Shown: piece by piece, positions 1 through 12,845 of the stretch
How positions within the stretch are numbered: position 1 is the first letter of the stretch
How the letters are laid out: every line of letters starts with the position of its first letter
NCBI RefSeq assembly: GCF_032452875.1
Contig: NW_026894291.1
Span: 62,001 to 126,000 of the forward strand
Source: Bos javanicus
Lineage: Eukaryota > Chordata > Mammalia > Artiodactyla > Bovidae
DNA: 64,000 nt
Reading direction: 5' to 3'
The notes under the pieces: generated by a model
The model's input: only the letters and a program-made list of their open reading frames with translations
Told to the model about the DNA's origin: nothing
The model's database searches: none
Program-made: the position numbers and the translations under genes

Positions 1-380
1 TATCATGCACTACTCACGTGGCTGATCATGCAATGATCATGTAGCTACCATGTACAGGTCACGTGAATGATCATACACCCATCAGGTGACTGATCATGCA
101 CTGATCACGTGGCTATCATGCACTGATCACGTGACTGATCATGCACTGATCACGTCTATATCATGCACTGATCACATGACTGCCCATGCACTGATCACGT
201 GGATGATCATACACTGATCATGTGACAGATCATGCACTGATCACGTGGCTGATCATGCACTGATACCGTGACTGAGCATGGACTGATCACATGACTATCA
301 TGTAGTGATCACGTGACTTAATGGCGCTGATCATGTGACTGATCATGCGCTGATCATGTTTGCTATCATACACTGATCAT

Positions 381-624
381 GTGCCTCTGGAGGCAATAAA
401 CAAAGAGCTGAGTAGGCACGAATCAAACAGTCAGCAGGCAATAATCATGGAACTCAGGTGTGAGGAATCATGCTGCTCAGCTGGCAATAATCAAGCAGCT
501 GAGCAGGCAGGAATTACGCAGCACAGCTGGCAATTGTCAAGCAGATGACAGGCAGGAATCGTGCAGCTCAGCTGGCAATTGTCAAGCAGATGAGCAGACA
601 GTAATCACGCAGCTCAGCAGGCCC
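381..624 (+). repeat. 46-bp-subunit box, type A (G variant)
   Basis: The box runs from GTGCCTCTGGAGGCAATAAAC to CAGGCCC, where 23-bp satellite resumes. It has five subunits of 45-46 bp (first lines GAGGCAATAAAC, CAGGCAATAATC, CTGGCAATAATC, CTGGCAATTGTC, CTGGCAATTGTC). 'G variant' means AACTCAGGTGTGAGG in subunit 2. A conserved segment precedes it (GATACCGTGACTGAGCATGG through CTTAATGGCGCTG to GTTTGCTATCATACAC). A short open frame through the box is not a credible gene: it starts at TTG and consists of repeat subunits. Confidence 0.9.
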
Positions 625-1260
625 TGATCACGTGACTGAGCATGCACTGTTCACGTGGCTGATCATACACTGATCACGTGACTGATCATGCACTGATCAC
701 GTGGCTATCATGCACTGATCACGTGGCTGATCATACACTGATCACGTGTCTGATCATGCACTGATCACGTGGCTGATCATGCACTGATCACGTAACTGAT
801 CATGCACTGATCACGTGGCTGATCATGCACTGATCACGTGGCTATCATGCACTGATCACGTGGCTGATCATGCACTGATCACGTGGCTGATCATGCACTG
901 ATCACGTGACTGATCATGCACTGATCACGTCTATATCATGCACTGATCACGTGACTGATCATGCACTGATCACGTGGATGATCATGCACTGATCATGTGA
1001 CTGATCATGCACTGATCACGTGGCTATCATGCACTGATCACGTGGCTGATCATGCACTGATCACGTAGCTATGCACTGATCACGTGACTGATCATGCACT
1101 GATCACGTGATTGATCATGCACTGATCACGTGACTGATCATGCACTGATCACGTGACTGATCATGCACTGATCACGTGACTGATCATGCACTGATCACGT
1201 GGCTATCATGCACTGATCACGTGGCTGATCATGCACTGATCACGTAGCTACCATGTACTG

Positions 1261-1270
1261 GTCACGTGAC
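1261..1270. promoter_or_regulatory. Example of palindromic E-box (GTCACGTGAC)
   Basis: GTCACGTGAC is a perfect 10-bp palindrome around CACGTG. It arises wherever the ...TACTGG variant meets the next monomer, and the common monomer gives ATCACGTGAC or ATCACGTGGC. CACGTG is the core for bHLH-zip factors (USF, MYC/MAX, TFE/MITF), and GTCACGTGAC matches the CLEAR-type consensus as I remember it. This one entry stands for a motif repeated through the window. Binding in vivo is not implied. Confidence 0.5.
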
Positions 1271-1637
1271 TGATCATGCACTGATCACGTGACTGATCAT
1301 GCACTGATCACGTGGCTGATCATGCACTGATCACGTGGCTGATCACTGATCATGCACTGATCACGTGACTGATCATGCACTGATCACGTGACTGATCATG
1401 CACTGATCACGTGCCTGATCATGCACTGATCACGTGACTGATCATGCACTGATCACATGGCTATCATGCACTGATCACGTGGCTGATCATGCACTGATCA
1501 CGTGGCTGATCATGCACTGATACCGTGACTGAGCATGGACTGATCACATGACTATCATGTACTGATCACGTGACTTAATGGCGCTGATCATGTGACTGAT
1601 CATGCACTGATCATGTTTGCTATCATACACTGATCAT

Positions 1638-1881
1638 GTGCCTCTGGAGGCAATAAACAAAGAGCTGAGTAGGCACGAATCAAACAGTCAGCAGGCAATA
1701 ATCATGGAACTCAGCTGTGAGGAATCATGCTGCTCAGCTGGCAATAATCAAGCAGCTGAGCAGGCAGGAATTACGCAGCACAGCTGGCAATTGTCAAGCA
1801 GATGACAGGCAGGAATCGTGCAGCTCAGCTGGCAATTGTCAAGCAGATGAGCAGACAGTAATCACGCAGCTCAGCAGGCCC
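1638..1881 (+). repeat. 46-bp-subunit box, type A (C variant)
   Basis: Full-length five-subunit box with AACTCAGCTGTGAGG. Its upstream segment has TATCATGTACTGATC where most other boxes have TATCATGTAGTGATC. The box at 9769 shares this change, which pairs the two as duplicates. Confidence 0.9.
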
Positions 1882-4036
1882 TGATCACGTGACTGAGCAT
1901 GCACTGTTCACGTGGCTGATCATACACTGATCACGTGATGATCATGCACTGATCACTTGGATATCATGCACTGATCACGTGGCTGATCATACACTGATCA
2001 CGTGTCTGACCATGCACTGATCACGTGGCTGATCATACACTGCTCACGTAACTGATCATGCACTGATCACGTGGCTATCATGCACTGATCACGTGGCTGA
2101 TCATGCACTGATCACGTGACTGATCATGCACACATCACGTGGCTATCATGCACTGATCACGTGGCTGTCATGCAATGATCACGTAGCTACCATATACTGG
2201 TCACGTGACTGATCATGCACTGATCACGTAAATGATCATGCACTGATCACGTGACTGATCATGCACTGATCACGTGACTGATCATGCACTGATCACGTGG
2301 CTATCATGCACTGATCACGTGGCTGATCATGCAAGATCACGTAGCAACCATGTACTGGTCACGTGACTGATCATGCACTGATCACGTAATTGATCATGCA
2401 CTGATCACGTGGCTGATCACACTGATCACGTGACTGATCATGCACTGATCACGTGGCTATCATGCACTGATCACGTGGCTGATCATGCACGTATCACATG
2501 ACTGATCATGCACTGATCACGTGGCTATCATGCACTGATCACGTGGCTGATCATGCAATGATCACGTAGCTACCATGTACTGATCACGTGACTGATCATG
2601 CACTGATCACGTAATTGATCATGCACTGATCACGTGGCTCATCATGCACTGATCAGTGGCTGATCACACGTATCACGTGACTGATCATGCACTGATCACG
2701 TGACTGATCATGCACTGATCACGTGGCTATCATGCACTGATCACGTGGCTATCATGCACTGATCACGTGGCTGATCATGCACGTATCACGTGACTGATCA
2801 TGCACTGATCACGTGGCTATCATGCACTGATCACGTGGCTGATCATGCACTGATCACGTGGCTGATCATGCACTGATCACGTGACTGATCATGCACTGAT
2901 CACGTGGCTGATCATGCACTGATCACGTGACTGATCATGCACTGATCACGTGGCTGATCATGCACTGATCACGTGACTGATCATGCACTGATCACGTGAC
3001 TGATCATGCACTGATCAGTGGCTATCATGCACTGATCACGTGGCTGATCATGCACTGATCACGTGACTGATCATGCACTGATCACTGGCTATCATGCACT
3101 GATCACGTGGCTATCATGCACTGATCACGTGGCTGATCATGCACTGATCACGTGACTGATCATGCACTGATCACGTCTATATCATGCACTGATCACGTGA
3201 CTGATCATGCACTGATCACGTGGATGATCATGCACTGATCACGTGACTGATCATGCACTGATCACGTGGCTATCATGCACTGATCACGTGGCTGATCATG
3301 CACTGATCACGTAGCTACCATGTACTGGTCACGTGACTGATCATGCACTGATCACGTAATTGATCATGCACTGATCAGTGACTGATCATGCACTGATCAC
3401 GTGACTGATCATGCACTGATCACGTGACTGATCATGCACTGATCACGTGGCTATCATGCACTGATCACGTGGCTGATCATGCACTGATCACGTAGCTATC
3501 ATGCACTGATCACGTGACTGATCATGCACTGATCACGTGGCTGATCATGCACTGATCACGTGACTGATCATGCACTGATCACGTGGCTATCATGCACTGA
3601 TCACGTGGCTGATCATGCACTGATCACGTGCCTGATCATGCACTGATCACATGACTGATCATGCACTGATCACGTGACTGATCATGCACTGATCACGTGG
3701 CTATCATGCACTACTCACGTGGCTGATCATGCAATGATCATGTAGCTACCATGTACTGGTCACGTGACTGATCATACACCCATCAGGTGACTGATCATGC
3801 ACTGATCACGTGCCTGATCATGCACTGATCACGTGACTGATCATGCACTGATCACATAGCTATCATGCACTGATCACGTGGCTGATCATGCACTGATCAC
3901 GTGGCTGATCATGCACTGATACCGTGACTGAGCATGGACTGATCACATGACTATCATGTAGTGATCACGTGACTTAATGGCGCTGATCATGTGACTGATC
4001 ATGCGCTGATCATGTTTGCTATCATACACTGATCAT

Positions 4037-4280
4037 GTGCCTCTGGAGGCAATAAACAAAGAGCTGAGTAGGCACGAATCAAACAGTCAGCAGGCACCAA
4101 TCATGGAACTCAGCTGTGAGGAATCATGCTGCTCAGCTGGCAATAATCAAGCAGCTGAGCAGGCAGGAATTACGCAGCACAGCTGGCAATTGTCAAGCAG
4201 ATGACAGGCAGGAATCGTGCAGCTCAGCTGGCAATTGTCAAGCAGATGAGCAGACAGTAATCACGCAGCTCAGCAGGCCC
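4037..4280 (+). repeat. 46-bp-subunit box, type A (C variant)
   Basis: Full-length box with a private CAGGCACCAATCATGG in subunit 2. A second, partial box follows at 4313. The pair is repeated at 11986/12262 with an offset of 7949 bp. Confidence 0.9.
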
Positions 4281-4312
4281 TGATCACGTGACTGAGCATG
4301 CACTATTCACGT

Positions 4313-4462
4313 GAATCATGCTGATCAGCTGGCAATAATCAAGCACTGAGCAGGCAGGAATTACACAGCACAGCTGGCAATTGTCAAGCAGATGACAGGC
4401 AGGAATCGTGCAGCTCACCTGGCAATTGTCAAGCAGACGATCAGACACTAATCACGCAGCTC
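4313..4462 (+). repeat. Partial box (subunits 2-5 only)
   Basis: Begins GAATCATGCTGATCAGCTGG and carries the CTGGCAATAATC and CTGGCAATTGTC subunits. It ends in CACGCAGCTCATCATGCACTG, a fusion of box and satellite. It lacks the GTGCCTCTGGAGG start and looks like a product of unequal exchange or conversion. Confidence 0.8.
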
Positions 4463-5429
4463 ATCATGCACTGATCACGTGACTGATCATGCACTGATCA
4501 CGTGGCTGATCATACACTGATCACGTGACTGATCATGCACTGATCACGTGGATATCATGCACTGATCACGTGGCTGATCATACACTGATCACGTGTCTGA
4601 TCATGCACTGATCACGTGGCTGATCATGCACTGATCACGTGACTGATCATGCACTGATCACGTGGCTATCATGCACTGATCACGTGGCTGATCATGCACT
4701 GATCACGTGGCTGATCATGCACCTGTCACGTGACTATCATGCACTGATCACGTGGCACTCATGCACTGATCACGTGGCTGATCATGCACTGATCACGTGA
4801 CTGATCATGCACTGATCACGTGGCTATCATGCACTGATCACGTGGCTGTCATGCAATGATCATGTAGCTATCATATACTGGTCACGTGACTGATCATGCA
4901 CTGATCACGTGGCTGATCATGCACTGATCACGTGACTGATCATGCACTGATCACGTGACTGATCATGCACTGATCACGTGACTGATCATGCACTGATCAC
5001 GTGGCTGATCATGCACTGATCACGTGGCTGATCACACTGATCACGTGACTGATCATGCACTGATCACGTGACTGATCATGCACTGATCACGTGGCTATCA
5101 TGCACTGATCACGTGGCTATCATGCACTGATCACGTGGCTGATCACACACTATCACGTGACTGATCATGCACTGATCACGTGACTATCATGCACTGATCA
5201 CGTGGCTGATCATGCACTGATCACGTGGCTATCATGCACTGATCACGTGGCTGATCATGCACTGATCACGTGGCTGATCATGCACTGATCACGCAGCTAT
5301 CATGCACTGATCACGTGACTGATCATGCACTGATCACGTGACTGATCATGCACTGATCACGTGGCTTATCATGCACTGATCATGTGACTGATCATGTGCT
5401 GATCATGTTTCGTGTCATACACTGATCAT

Positions 5430-5664
5430 GTGCCTCTGGAGGCAATGAACAAAGAGCTGAGTAGGCACGAATCAGTAGGCAATAATCATGGAACTCAGCT
5501 GTGAGAAATCATGCTGCTCAGCTGGCAATAATCAAGCAGATGAGCAGGCAGGAATTATGCAGCACAGCTGGCAATTGTCAAGCAGATGACAGGCAGGAAT
5601 CGTGCAGCTCAGCTGGCAATTGTCAAGCAGATGAGCAGACAGTAATCACGCAGCTCAGCAGGCC
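5430..5664 (+). repeat. 46-bp-subunit box, type B
   Basis: Type B differs from type A: GGCAATGAACAAAGAG, loss of several bases at GAATCAGTAGGC, and GAGAAATCATGC. It is preceded by GGCTTATCATGCACTG and GTTTCGTGTCATACAC instead of the type A lead-in. Near-duplicate of the box at 12610. Confidence 0.88.
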
Positions 5665-6646
5665 CTGATCACGTGACTGAGCATGCACTGTTCACGTGGC
5701 TGATCACACACTGATCACGTGAATGATCATGCACTGATCACGTGGCTATCATGCACTGATCACGTGACTGATCATGCACTGATCACGTGGCTGTATGCAC
5801 TGATCACGTGGCTATCATGCACTGATCACGTGGCTGATCATGCACTGATCACGTGACTGATCATGCACTGATCACGTGGCTGATCATGCACTGATCACGT
5901 GGCTATCATGCACTGATCACGTGGCTGATCATGCACTGATCACGTAGCTACCATGCACTGATCACGTGACTGATCATGCACTGATCACGTAACTGATCAT
6001 GCACTGATCACGTGGCTGATCATGCACTGATCACGTGGCTGATCATGCACTGATCACGTGACTGATCATGCACTGATCACGTGGCTGATCATGCACTGAT
6101 CACGTGACTGATCATGCACTGATCACGTGTCTGATCATGCACTGATCACGTGGCTATCATGCATGGCTCACGTGGCTGATCATGCATGATCACGCAGCTA
6201 CCATGTACTGGTCACATGACTGATCATGCACTGATCACGTGACTGATCATGCAGTGATCACGTGGCTATCATGCACTACTCACGTGGCTGATCATGCAAT
6301 GATCATGTAGCTAACATGTACAGGTCACGTGAATGATCATACACCCATCAGGTGACTGATCATGCACTGATCACGTGGCTATCATGCACTGATCACGAGA
6401 CTGATCATGCACTGATCACGTCTATATCATGCACTGATCACATGCCTGCCCATGCACTGATCACGTGGATGATCATACACTAATCATGTGACAGATCATG
6501 CACTGATCACGTGGCTGATCATGCACTGATACCGTGACTGTGCATGGACTGATCACATGACTATCATGTAGTGATCACGTGACTTAATGGCGCTGATCAT
6601 GTGACTGATCATGCGCTGATCATGTTTTCTATCATACACTGATCAT

Positions 6647-6889
6647 GTGCCTCTGGAGGCAATAAACAAAGAGCTGAGTAGGCACGAATCAAAAGTCAGC
6701 AGGCAATAATCATGGAACTCAGCTGTGAGGAATCATGCTGCTCAGCTGGCAATAATCAAGCAGCTGAGCAGGCAGGAATTACGCAGCACAGCTGGCAATT
6801 GTCAAGCAGATGACAGGCAGGAATCGTGCAGCTCAGCTGGCAATTGTCAAGCAGATGAGCAGACAGTAATCACGCAGCTCAGCAGGCCC
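6647..6889 (+). repeat. 46-bp-subunit box, type A (C variant)
   Basis: Has GAATCAAAAGTCAGC and upstream GTTTTCTATCATAC, both shared only with the box at 13828, 7181 bp away. Confidence 0.9.
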
Positions 6890-9768
6890 TGATCACGTGA
6901 CTGAGCATGCACTGTTCACGTGGCTGATCATACACTGATCACGTGATTGATCATGCACTGATCACTTGGATATCATGCACTGATCACGTGGCTGATCATA
7001 CACTGTTCACGTGTCTGACCATGCACTGATCACGTGGCTGATCATACACTGCTCACGTACTGATCATGCACTGATCACGTGGCTATCATGCACTGATCAC
7101 GTGGCGGAACATGCACTGTTCACGTGGCTGATCACACACCTGTCACGTGACATATCATGCACTGATCACGTGGCACTCATGCACTGATCACGTGGCTGAT
7201 CATACTCTGCTCCCGTAACTCATCATGCACACATCACGTGGCTATCATGCACTGCTCACGTGGTTCGTCATGGAATGGTCACGTAGCTACCATATACTGG
7301 TCACGTGACTGATCATGCACAGATCACGTAAATGATCATGCACTGTTAACGTGACTGATCATGTACTGATCACGTGACTGATCATGCACTGATCACGTGG
7401 CTATCATGCTCTGCTCACGTGGCTGATCATGCAACGATCACGTAGCAACCATGTACTGGTCACGTGACTGATCATGCACTGATCACGTAATTGATCCTGC
7501 ACTGATCACGTGGCTCATCATGCACTGATCACGTGGCTGATCACACACGTATCACGTGACTGATCATGCACTGATCACGTGACTATCATGCACTGATCAC
7601 GTGGCTATCCTGCACTGATCACGTGGATATCATGCACTGATCACGTGGCTGATCACACACGTATCACGTGACTGATCATGCACTGATCACGTGGCTATCA
7701 TGCACTGATCACGTGGCTGATCATGCACTGATCACGTGACTGATCATGCACTGATCACGTGGCTGATCATGCACTGATCACGTGACTGATCATGCACTGA
7801 TCGTGACTGATCATGCACTGATCACGTGGCTGATCATGCACTGATCACGTGACTGATCATGCACTGATCACGTGACTGATCATGCACTGATCACGTGACT
7901 GATCATGCACTGATCACGTGGCTGATCATGCACTGATCACGTGGCTGATCATGCACTGATCACGTGACTGATCATGCACTGATCACGTGACTGATCATGC
8001 ACTGATCACGTGGCTGATCATGCACTGATCACGTGGCTGATCATGCACTGATCACGTGACTGATCATGCACTGATCACTGGCTGATCATGCACTGATCAC
8101 GTGGCTATCATGCACTGATCACGTGGCTGATCATGCACTGATCACGTGACTGATCATGCACTGATCACGTGATATCATGCACTGATCACGTGACTGATCA
8201 TGCACTGATCACGTGGCTGATCATACACTGATCACGTGACTGATCATGCACTGATCACGTGGCTATCATGCACTGATCACGTGGCTGATCATGCACTGAT
8301 CACGTAGCTATCATGCACTGATCACGTGACTGATCATGCACTGATCACGTAATTGATCATGCACTGATCAGTGACTGATCATGCACTGATCACGTGACTG
8401 ATCATGCACTGATCACGTGACTGATCATGCACTGATCACGTGGCTATCATGCACTGATCACGTGGCTGATCATGCACTGATCACGTAGCTATCATGCACT
8501 GATCACGTGACTGATCATGCACTGATCACGTGGCTGATCATGCACTGATCACGTGGCTGATCATGCACTGATCACGTGACTGATCATGCACTGATCACGT
8601 GACTGATCATGCACTGATCACGTGGCTGATCATGCACTGATCACGTGGCTGATCATGCACTGATCACGTGGCTGATCATGCACTGATCACGTGACTGATC
8701 ATGCACTGATCACGTGACTATCATGCACTGATCACGTGGCTATCATGCACTGATCACGTGGCTATCATGCACTGATCACGTGGCTGATCATACACTGATC
8801 ACGTGACTGATCATGCACTGATCACGTGGCTATCATGCACTGATCACGTGGCTCTCATGCACTGATATCATGCACTGATCACGTGGCTGATCATGCACTG
8901 ATCACGTGACTGATCATGCACTGATCACGTGGCTGATCATGCACTGATCACGTGACTGATCATGCACTGATCACGTGACTGATCATGCACTGATCACGTG
9001 GCTATCATGCACTGATCACGTGGCTGATCATGCACTGATCACGTGACTGATCATGCACTGATCACGTGACTGATCATGCACTGATCACGTGACTGATCAT
9101 GCACTGATCACGTGGCTATCATGCACTGATCACGTGGCTGATCATGCACTGATCACGTAGCTACCATGCACTGATCACGTGACTGATCATGCACTGATCA
9201 CGTAATGATCATGCACTGATCACGTGGCTGATCATGCACTGATCACGTGGCTGATCATGCACTGATCACGTGACTGATCATGCACTGATCACGTGACTGA
9301 TCATGCACTGATCACGTGGCTATCATGCACTGATCACGTGGCTGATCATGCACTGATCACGTGCTGATCATGCACTGATCACATGACTGATCATGCACTG
9401 ATCACGTGACTGATCATGCACTGATCACGTGGCTATCATGCACTACTCACGTGGCTGATCATGCAATGATCATGTAGCTACCATGTACTGGTCACGTGAC
9501 TGATCATACACCCATCAGGTGACTGATCATGCACTGATCACGTGCCTGATCATGCACTGATCACGTGACTGATCATGCACTGATCACATGGCTATCATGC
9601 ACTGATCACGTGGCTGATCATGCACTGATCACGTGGCTGATCATGCACTGATACCGTGACTGAGCATGGACTGATCACATGACTATCATGTACTGATCAC
9701 GTGACTTAATGGCGCTGATCATGTGACTGATCATGCGCTGATCATGTTTGCTATCATACACTGATCAT

Positions 9769-10012
9769 GTGCCTCTGGAGGCAATAAACAAAGAGCTGAG
9801 TAGGCACGAATCAAACAGTCAGCAGGCAATAATCATGGAACTCAGCTGTGAGGAATCATGCTGCTCAGCTGGCAATAATTAAGCAGCTGAGCAGGCAGGA
9901 ATTACGCAGCACAGCTGACAATTGTCAAGCAGATGACAGGCAGGAATCGTGCAGCTCAGCTGGCAATTGTCAAGCAGATGAGCAGACAGTAATCACGCAG
10001 CTCAGCAGGCCC
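9769..10012 (+). repeat. 46-bp-subunit box, type A (C variant)
   Basis: Five subunits. CAATAATTAAGCAGC introduces an in-frame TAA, and AGCTGACAATTG is a private change. Partner of the box at 1638. Confidence 0.9.
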
Positions 10013-11985
10013 TGATCACGTGACTGAGCATGCACTGTTCACGTGGCTGATCATACACTGATCACGTGATGATCATGCACTGATCACTTGGATATCATGC
10101 ACTGATCACGTGGCTGATCATACACTGTTCACGTGTCTGACCATGCACAGATCACGTGGCAGATCATACACTGCTCACGTAACTGATCATGCACTGATCA
10201 CGTGGCTATCATGCACTGATCACGTGGCTGAACATGCACTGTTCACGTGGCTGATCACACACCTGTCATGTGACATATCATGCACTGATCACGTGGCACT
10301 CATGCACTGATCACGTGGCTGATCATACTCTGCTCACGTAACTGATCATGCACATCACGTGGCTATCATGCACTGCTCACGTGGCTGATCATGCACTGAT
10401 CACGTGGCTGATCATACACTGATCACGTGACTGATCATGCACTGATCACGTGACTGATCATGCACTGATCACGTGGCTGATCATGCACTGATCACGTGGC
10501 TATCATGCACTGATCACGTGGCTGATCATGCACTGATCACGTGACTGATCATGCACTGATCACGTGGCTATCATGCACTGATCACGTGGCTGATCATGCA
10601 CTGATATCATGCACTGATCACGTGGCTGATCATGCACTGATCACGTGACTGATCATGCACTGATCACGTGGCTGATCATGCACTGATCACGTGACTGATC
10701 ATGCACTGATCACGTGACTGATCATGCACTGATCACGTGGCTGATCATGCACTGATCACGTGACTGATCATGCACTGATCACGTGACTGATCATGCACTG
10801 ATCACGTGACTGATCATGCACTGATCACGTGGCTGATCATGCACTGATCACGTGGCTGATCATGCACTGATCACGTGACTGATCATGCACTGATCACGTG
10901 ACTGATCATGCACTGATCACGTGGCTATCATGCACTGATCACGTGGCTGATCATGCACTGATCACGTGACTGATCATGCACTGATCACTGGCTATCATGC
11001 ACTGATCACGTGGCTATCATGCACTGATCACGTGGCTGATCATGCACTGATCACGTGACTGATCATGCACTGATCACGTCTATATCATGCACTGATCACA
11101 TGACTGATCATGCACTGATCACGTGGATGATCATACACTGATCATGTGACTGATCATGCACTGATCACGTGGCTATCATGCACTGATCACGTGGCTGATC
11201 ATGCACTGATCACGTAGCTACCATGTACTGATCACGTGACTGATCATGCACTGATCACGTAATTGATCATGCACTGATCAGTGACTGATCATGCACTGAT
11301 CACGTGACTGATCATGCACTGATCACGTGACTGATCATGCACTGATCACGTGGCTATCATGCACTGATCACGTGGCTGATCATGCACTGATCACGTAGCT
11401 ACCATGCACTGATCACGTGACTGATCATGCACTGATCACGTGGCTGATCATGCACTGATCACGTGGCTGATCATGCACTGATCACGTGACTGATCATGCA
11501 CTGATCACGTGACTGATCATGCACTGATCACGTGGCTATCATGCACTGATCACGTGGCTGATCATGCACTGATCACGTGCCTGATCATGCACTGATCACG
11601 TGGCTGATCATGCACTGATCACGTGACTGATCATGCACTGATCACGTGGCTATCATGCACTACTCACGTGGCTGATCATGCAATGATCATGTAGCTACCA
11701 TGTACTGGTCACGTGACTGATCATGCACTGATCACGTGACTGATCATGCACTGATCACGTGGCTGATCATGCACTGATCACGTGACTGATCATGCACTGA
11801 TCACGTGGCTATCATGCACTGATCACGTGGCTGATCATGCACTGATCACGTGGCTGATCATGCACTGATACCGTGACTGATCATGGACTGATCACATGAC
11901 TATCATGTAGTGATCACGTGACTTAATGGCGCTGATCATGTGACTGATCATGCGCTGATCATGTTTGCTATCATACACTGATCAT

Positions 11986-12229
11986 GTGCCTCTGGAGGCA
12001 ATAAACAAAGAGCTGAGTAGGCACGAATCAAACAGTCAGCAGGCAATAATCATGGAACTCAGCTGTGAGGAATCATGCTGCTCAGCTGGCAATAATCAAG
12101 CAGCTGAGCAGGCAGGAATTACGCAGCACAGCTGGCAATTGTCAAGCAGATGACAGGCAGGAATCGTGCAGCTCAGCTGGCAATTGTCAAGCAGATGAGC
12201 AGACAGTAATCACGCAGCTCAGCAGGCCC
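11986..12229 (+). repeat. 46-bp-subunit box, type A (C variant)
   Basis: Full-length copy followed by a hybrid box at 12262. Partner of the box at 4037. Confidence 0.9.
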
Positions 12230-12261
12230 TGATCACGTGACTGAGCATGCACTATTCACGT

Positions 12262-12412
12262 GAATCATGCTGCTCAGCTGGCAATGATCATGCACTGATC
12301 AGGCAGGAATTACACAGCACAGCTGGCAATTCTCATGCAGATGACAGGCAGGAATCATGCAGCTCAGCTGGAAATTGTCACGCAGATGAGCAGACACTGA
12401 TCACGCAGCTCA
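12262..12412 (+). repeat. Hybrid box with satellite patches
   Basis: Partner of the partial box at 4313, but further invaded by satellite sequence: CAATGATCATGCACTGATCA replaces part of a subunit, and TTCTCATGCAGATG and GTCACGCAGATG also carry satellite-like changes. This suggests conversion of box subunits by neighbouring 23-bp monomers. Confidence 0.8.
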
Positions 12413-12609
12413 TCATGCACTGATCACGTGACTGATCATGCACTGATCACGTGGCTGATCATGCACTGATCACGTGGCTATCATGCACTGATCACGTGAC
12501 TGATCATGCACTGATCACGTGACTGATCATGCACTGATCACGTGGCTTATCATGCACTGATCATGTGACTGATCATGTGCTGATCATGTTTCTGTCATAC
12601 ACTGATCAT

Positions 12610-12845
12610 GTGCCTCTGGAGGCAATGAACAAAGAGCTGAGTAGGCAGGAATCAGTAGGCAATAATCATGGAACTCAGCTCTGAGAAATCATGCTGCTCA
12701 GCTGGCAATAATCAAGCAGATGAGCAGGCAGGAATTATGCAGCACAGGTGGCAATTGTCAAGCAGATGACAGGCAGGAATCGTGCAGCTCAGCTGGCAAT
12801 TGTCAAGCAGATGAGCAGACAGTAATCACGCAGCTCAGCAGGCCC
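12610..12845 (+). repeat. 46-bp-subunit box, type B
   Basis: Partner of 5430 (offset 7180). It has GTAGGCAGGAATCAGTAGGC and CACAGGTGGCAATTG. Confidence 0.88.

Larger units (their letters stand above)
3000..7800. repeat. Multi-kb higher-order repeat, copy 1
   Basis: The order of boxes and rare variants here is repeated at about 10.9-15.05 kb. Paired marks are boxes 4037/11986 and 4313/12262 (offset 7949), boxes 5430/12610 and 6647/13828 (offset 7180-7181), and GATCGTGACTG at 7800/15016. The offset change implies about 770 bp gained here or lost there, between 4462 and 5430. Confidence 0.8.

Noticed and set aside
360..548. A recurring roughly 62-codon open frame through most type A boxes, with 15-residue internal repeats
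   Set aside because: The frame begins at TTG and comes entirely from 45-46 bp subunits. It is broken by one-base or two-base indels or stops in sister boxes (50243, 62302, 9769) and has no promoter, splice or Kozak context. It stays open because the copies are near-identical, not because of visible selection.
10110..10310. Open frame in plain 23-bp satellite (also at 52,510-52,692)
   Set aside because: Translation of tandem monomers that happen to lack in-frame stops, with low-complexity repeated residues.
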